Source: an uncultured Neisseriaceae bacterium
Lineage (GTDB): Bacteria; Pseudomonadota; Gammaproteobacteria; Burkholderiales; UBA11063
Direction: 5' to 3'
Assembly: GCA_937952895.1 (NCBI GenBank)
Contig: CALFYC010000117.1
Coordinates: 1-8,641, forward strand
Length of the DNA stretch: 8,641 nucleotides
The notes beneath the pieces were generated by a model, which saw only the letters and a program-made list of their open reading frames with translations, did not search any database and was not told where the DNA came from. Below, piece by piece: positions 4,919 through 8,641 of this stretch (the stretch's first letter is position 1; the number at the start of each line of letters is the position of its first letter). Made by a program: the position numbers and the translations under genes.

Positions 4919-6492
4919 ATAATGTTCACGAATATGTTTTGAATTACTGTTGGCTCAATTTGCCCAGCATTGTCTATGACACCTTTAATCTTAATTGTAT
5001 TAAGTGTGCCTATTGTACTTCTAAAAGCTACATTGTATTTTGTATTATCCGTAGATAGTATTTGATATCCTGTTTCTCCTTTGAGTAAAATTTTATCTGT
5101 TGTTAGTTTACCTAACGCAATTCCATTTAGTTCAACAATATATTTTGTATTATTTGGATATAGTGCATCTGTCATTGAATGTTCTGTGCCGTATATATCT
5201 GTGCCAATAATAATATTTTCTTCGTATCGAATTGTTTTGATGTATTTTTCATTGAAGTAATTAATTAATGCGCCATCTATTAAATGTATTCTATGTATTC
5301 CTTGAGGTATAAGAATTGTTCCAAACTTAATATTGCCATCAATAATTAGTCTGCTCATTCCAGTATCAATGGTTGTGTCTTTATTAAATTTGAACCATCC
5401 GTAAATACCTACATCATCCTCTTCCCATATCTTTGTTGCATCAAATACCATAAGTTCATTTGTTGCTATTAGTTCTGGTTCTAATATAACTGTGTTGTCT
5501 AATGCCAGTAATTTGTTTTCAAAGAACTCATTAATTGCTATGTTGACATTTGTTATATCTGCAAATTCTTTGCCATTAATTGAAGCCGTGTATTTAATTA
5601 ATCCTTTCCCAATTACCTTATCTTGTAATCCAACATATGAACATGTTTTGTTTATTATGTATTCTGGAGTTTCAAAGGTTAGTAATTCCTTTTGGGCTTT
5701 CATGCCCACAGACAGTTCTTTTAGTTCTGCTCTATGTACAAATTTCCCTGCTTCGATTGGAATTGTTTCTTTCTGTATAAAGATAATTCTAATAAATCTA
5801 TCTGTTGACTCTTTAATGTCTATTGAGCTTTCGTATACTGCTTTCTGTTTGTATGTAATATACTTAAACTCTATGCCATCTTTAGATGTACCTATTATTA
5901 TCTTCTCTATCTTCCCTGTCTTAATGTTTATCTGATTGAATGGTTTTGAGTTTTGTTTATCTACTTCTAGAATAAGCTCTTTGGCTTTAAAGGTGTTTTT
6001 AAATTCAACTGTATTATTAGAATCAATAGTCGCGTTAAAGACATGTCCGTTAGCAAGTGCATATGCTTTATATACAGCATCACTTAGCACATCTACTATA
6101 TTTACATATCCCTCCTTCTCGTACTCTATCTCTTTTTTATCTACAATGTGGGCATATGTATACCCTAAGCTTTGCGCAGAAATTGAGTTGATTGATTTAA
6201 TTGCTGGTATTAGCTCTGTTAATATTTCTCTTTGCATATAGTCCACTTGTAATAGATGCTCTGCCTCTTGTGCATTAATCTTGTCCCCATACACACTGTA
6301 CAAGTCTTTTGCTGCTGCTAAAGGCCATGCCACATTGCTAAGTAGTGCCTCAAAGTTTGCTTCTGTAAACTTGTTATCTACTATTGCAATGCTATTATTG
6401 TTTGGCAATTCATCCAATATATTTGTTCTGGTAACGTCAGTACCGCTTATAAGTAGTGATGATGCCTTGGCTATTTTTGTTTGACTAGTCAT
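4915..6492 (-). CDS. Probable virion structural protein with discoidin-like domain, 525 aa
   Basis: Not recognised by name. Residues 1-155 look mainly helical and polar (FEALLSNVAWPLAAAKDLY, EAEHLLQVDYMQREILTELI, VDVLSDAVYKAYALANGHV). From about 160 to 262 the pattern fits a discoidin (F5/8 C)-like beta sandwich: strands around KELILEV, IIIGTSKDGIEFKYI (198-212) and DRFIRIIFIQ (231-240), closing with HRAELKELSVG. The remainder (about 263-525) is beta-rich with repeated NG/DG turns. No signal peptide, membrane segment or enzyme motif seen. It begins at ATG 6492, overlapping the preceding stop by four bases with no SD, and ends in another ATGA overlap. Its size, composition (Ile, Asn, Lys, Thr) and place between two similar-looking genes suggest a tail, baseplate or receptor-contact protein. 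A bacterial surface protein is an alternative but the phage-like neighbours argue against it. Confidence 0.75.
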   Translation of the reverse strand: MTSQTKIAKASSLLISGTDVTRTNILDELPNNNSIAIVDNKFTEANFEALLSNVAWPLAAAKDLYSVYGDKINAQEAEHLLQVDYMQREILTELIPAIKSINSISAQSLGYTYAHIVDKKEIEYEKEGYVNIVDVLSDAVYKAYALANGHVFNATIDSNNTVEFKNTFKAKELILEVDKQNSKPFNQINIKTGKIEKIIIGTSKDGIEFKYITYKQKAVYESSIDIKESTDRFIRIIFIQKETIPIEAGKFVHRAELKELSVGMKAQKELLTFETPEYIINKTCSYVGLQDKVIGKGLIKYTASINGKEFADITNVNIAINEFFENKLLALDNTVILEPELIATNELMVFDATKIWEEDDVGIYGWFKFNKDTTIDTGMSRLIIDGNIKFGTILIPQGIHRIHLIDGALINYFNEKYIKTIRYEENIIIGTDIYGTEHSMTDALYPNNTKYIVELNGIALGKLTTDKILLKGETGYQILSTDNTKYNVAFRSTIGTLNTIKIKGVIDNAGQIEPTVIQNIFVNII

Positions 6493-8641
6493 TTTATGTA
6501 TAGTTCTGTGATTGTGTTAATACTAATATTGCTTAATATTGGTGAATCTATAAATGTGTTTCCGTCATCCTTACCTTCTTTATATACTACAGATAGTGTG
6601 TTTGTTGTTTGTTTATCTACGGTTAGGATTCCATCTCTTGCTATGTATTCATTGCTATTAAGTTCTATGGCTGCTTGTCCTTCTAGTGCCATATTGTAAT
6701 ATTGATAGTTTACTACAATGTTGCCATCTATTGGTGATGATGTGTATAGAACTCCATTTTGATAGTCTATTGAATATATTCCATCTTTGTTTGTCGATTG
6801 ATTGTCTACGTTATACTCTATAGCTGTATCAATTGTAGCAGATGTTTTAACTCCGCTTGGCAATTTAATTTTGTATGAACCACTTTCTAGTGTTAATAAC
6901 CAATCTCCTAGTTCAACTAAATCTTCCGCCGAATAAACTCTGTTCTTGAACAAGCTGCTTCCTCCATAGAATGACATTGTATTATCATCTATGAATACAC
7001 CTTCCAATACTATTTCATTTAGGTTTGTATTGTTATATTGAGTAACTCTTTTGCTTGATACAAATTCTTGTTCGCCATCAATAAACATTACTTCTTTAAT
7101 CATGCTGTGGATAAATGCATTTGAGAAGTCAAATTTAATTGTACCTTCTATAATATTACAATGCTTAAACTTACCAGTTTTCTTAAACGTGTATTTGCCC
7201 ATACTTGTGCTGCCAACACTTTTCTTAATGTCCTGTGTAATTAAAACATGTTTGTCCGCATAGCTACCAACATCTGTTATGGCTTCTGAGATATTCATTC
7301 CAGTTATTTGTACTGTATCAAAGTTGTTTTTTGCAATAATGCCACCGCGCTCTATATAGAAACTGTTTGCTTTTGTGATGTGTGGATATATATTGTGCTT
7401 AGCATCTTGTTGTTCAAACAATACACCTATTAAAGATATGTACTTTGTTCCAGCAATTGTTGTTGGCTCTATTTGATATATGTATCCATCTGGACCTATA
7501 AGACTTACTATGCTTTCTTGTGTTGTAAATAATGTTGCCATTGTTGACATAACAAAACCTAGTGACACATCTATGTATTTGATATCTCCATCCATATGCA
7601 ATTGATACAAGCCATTGCTCATGTCTGCTTTTACTTTGATTACATATTTTCTTCTGAGGTCTAATACGTCTACGCCATTTAATCGAACTGATAATTCTGA
7701 TGGAGTTGTAAGTTTTAAAAGCCTTGCTGTTTCAATAATAATATCTTCTTTGCTGTAAATGCTGATGTTGTTAGATTGTTCAACTACTGGAGATGAGTAT
7801 CTATAGTAAGCATTGTATATGTCATCCTCTTCTGATAGCCCAAAGTATCCGTTCTTGCTTTTTGCAAATTCAAATAGACTGCTCTCTGTTATGTCGGAAA
7901 CATTATTCATTGCGCCATATGAGAACCCTAAGTTTTCATATACGGATGTGAACGTATGTCTATCGTCTAATAAAATACTTTGACCATATTGATTGCTATC
8001 GACCAACGATCTTCTATGGATGTTTAGATTTTGTGATGCATCATAAGATTCAATATCTAGTCTTATCCAAAATTGCTTAACCTGATTATCAAAGAATACT
8101 GCATCGGTTGATATGTTGTTAATGTTCAATATCTTACCAGACGAAATTTTGTTTGTATTAATCAGTGGAATCCACGCAACGTTGTTATGGCTAAAGCTTA
8201 GTTCTATGTTTTGACTATTTGATTTATCTATGATGTCTGCACTATATGCTATTTTAATAATGGGGCTAGTTGAGTTGTATGGACCAAATACAGCATATCC
8301 ACTTGACACAGATTCGTAATATCCAGCTTCAAATCCAGACACACCGATTGTATATCTATCTTGACCATTAACTATATCGGGATAGTTTTGTTCAAATTGT
8401 ATAATTAATCCAGTGGCATTTACTTGTTCTGTTTGCAGAAAGATGTTGCCATATTCAGAATTACTTACAGCGTCTTGTGATGTGATATCGCCAACATAGT
8501 TTAAATCAAATAAGTCGTTGCTCTTGTTGGTGTACGTTATTTTGGTAATAGATGGAAGTACAGAAGATATGTTAGACAAAGTTAACTTAACACCATTCAA
8601 AGGAGTTGATTCTGCGAACTTGATATGAATAGACAACTGCA
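6489..8641 (-). CDS. Large probable tail/baseplate structural protein, 5' end outside window
   Basis: At least 714 residues; the frame stays open to the window edge. A TTG at 8636 could be read as a start, but the codon before it is sense and nothing favours initiation there, so the N-terminus is probably missing. Numbering from that TTG, residues 70-210 are beta-rich with a discoidin-like layout: IIKIAYSAD, NIELSFSHNNVAWIPLI (143-159), then FWIRLDIESYD (189-199) and a closing HRRSL. Residues 320-400 and 480-600 are further strands with DG/NG turns. Residues 617-648 hold a phage-structural-looking hairpin (DGIYSIDYQNGVLYTSSPI then VVNYQYYN). No enzyme motif or membrane segment noted. First of the visible minus-strand set and coupled to the 525-aa gene by ATGA. 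Role as a virion protein is inferred from length, composition and context; I do not recognise the specific family. Confidence 0.75.
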   Translation of the reverse strand, partial: QLSIHIKFAESTPLNGVKLTLSNISSVLPSITKITYTNKSNDLFDLNYVGDITSQDAVSNSEYGNIFLQTEQVNATGLIIQFEQNYPDIVNGQDRYTIGVSGFEAGYYESVSSGYAVFGPYNSTSPIIKIAYSADIIDKSNSQNIELSFSHNNVAWIPLINTNKISSGKILNINNISTDAVFFDNQVKQFWIRLDIESYDASQNLNIHRRSLVDSNQYGQSILLDDRHTFTSVYENLGFSYGAMNNVSDITESSLFEFAKSKNGYFGLSEEDDIYNAYYRYSSPVVEQSNNISIYSKEDIIIETARLLKLTTPSELSVRLNGVDVLDLRRKYVIKVKADMSNGLYQLHMDGDIKYIDVSLGFVMSTMATLFTTQESIVSLIGPDGYIYQIEPTTIAGTKYISLIGVLFEQQDAKHNIYPHITKANSFYIERGGIIAKNNFDTVQITGMNISEAITDVGSYADKHVLITQDIKKSVGSTSMGKYTFKKTGKFKHCNIIEGTIKFDFSNAFIHSMIKEVMFIDGEQEFVSSKRVTQYNNTNLNEIVLEGVFIDDNTMSFYGGSSLFKNRVYSAEDLVELGDWLLTLESGSYKIKLPSGVKTSATIDTAIEYNVDNQSTNKDGIYSIDYQNGVLYTSSPIDGNIVVNYQYYNMALEGQAAIELNSNEYIARDGILTVDKQTTNTLSVVYKEGKDDGNTFIDSPILSNISINTITELYIK

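Noticed and set aside
5182..5204. TCTGTGCC repeated twice 15 nt apart
   Set aside because: Two copies only, explained by repeated Gly-Thr-Asp/Glu-like codons on the minus strand.
5693..5708. TGGGC / GCCCA inverted repeat
   Set aside because: Short stem inside the 525-aa gene with no regulatory context.
5492..6484. Several plus-strand open frames of 67-147 aa opposite the 525-aa gene, plus similar ones at 4461-4718, 6481-6699 and 7051-7263
   Set aside because: Antisense frames of the long minus-strand genes; their Ser/Leu/Ile-rich, low-charge translations are typical of reversed AT-rich coding DNA.
1..8641. tRNA genes, CRISPR arrays, insertion sequences, integrase or attachment sites
   Set aside because: None seen on reading both strands; the window is fully occupied by coding sequence.

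Overview
The window looks like part of a large, AT-rich tailed double-stranded DNA bacteriophage. The evidence is the combination of phage-type ribonucleotide reductase genes, a MazG-like nucleotide hydrolase, several tiny unrecognised genes, and a block of long beta-rich proteins that resemble tail or baseplate parts. Every gene touches or overlaps the next, so there is no intergenic base across the 8.6 kb. The standard genetic code fits all genes. The host cannot be named from this sequence; one perfect AGGAGGT ribosome site shows only that canonical Shine-Dalgarno pairing is in use.

Left block, plus strand (1-4507). The C-terminal half of class I ribonucleotide reductase large subunit (nrdA, cut by the window edge) is followed by the small subunit (nrdB). 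Next come a DUF5664-type MazG-like nucleotide diphosphohydrolase, three small unrecognised genes (94, 67 and 86 aa, the last Cys-rich), a proteasome-beta/HslV-like Ntn-hydrolase-fold protein, and a 247-aa unknown. Overlaps of 1 to 23 nt suggest one translationally coupled operon. Its readable theme is control of the deoxynucleotide pool, with an added protease-like protein whose target is unknown.

Right block, minus strand (8641-4493). A structural-like protein of more than 714 aa (5' end outside the window), a 525-aa protein and a 141-aa protein are read right to left and joined by ATGA overlaps. The first two each seem to carry a discoidin-like beta-sandwich, and the last ends in a probable coiled coil. 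A tail, baseplate or fibre module is the best guess, from architecture only.

The two blocks converge and overlap tail-to-tail by 15 nt. A hairpin with a T-rich tail, lying inside the end of the plus-strand 247-aa gene, is placed correctly to terminate the minus-strand operon.

Most notable points: NrdB has Arg where a metal-ligand His is expected; the HslV-like protein has Ser in place of the nucleophilic Thr and seems to lack the catalytic Lys; the nrdB ribosome site is embedded in the codons of the NrdA redox tail; and the T/G-rich character of the plus strand appears to continue across the gene-orientation switch.
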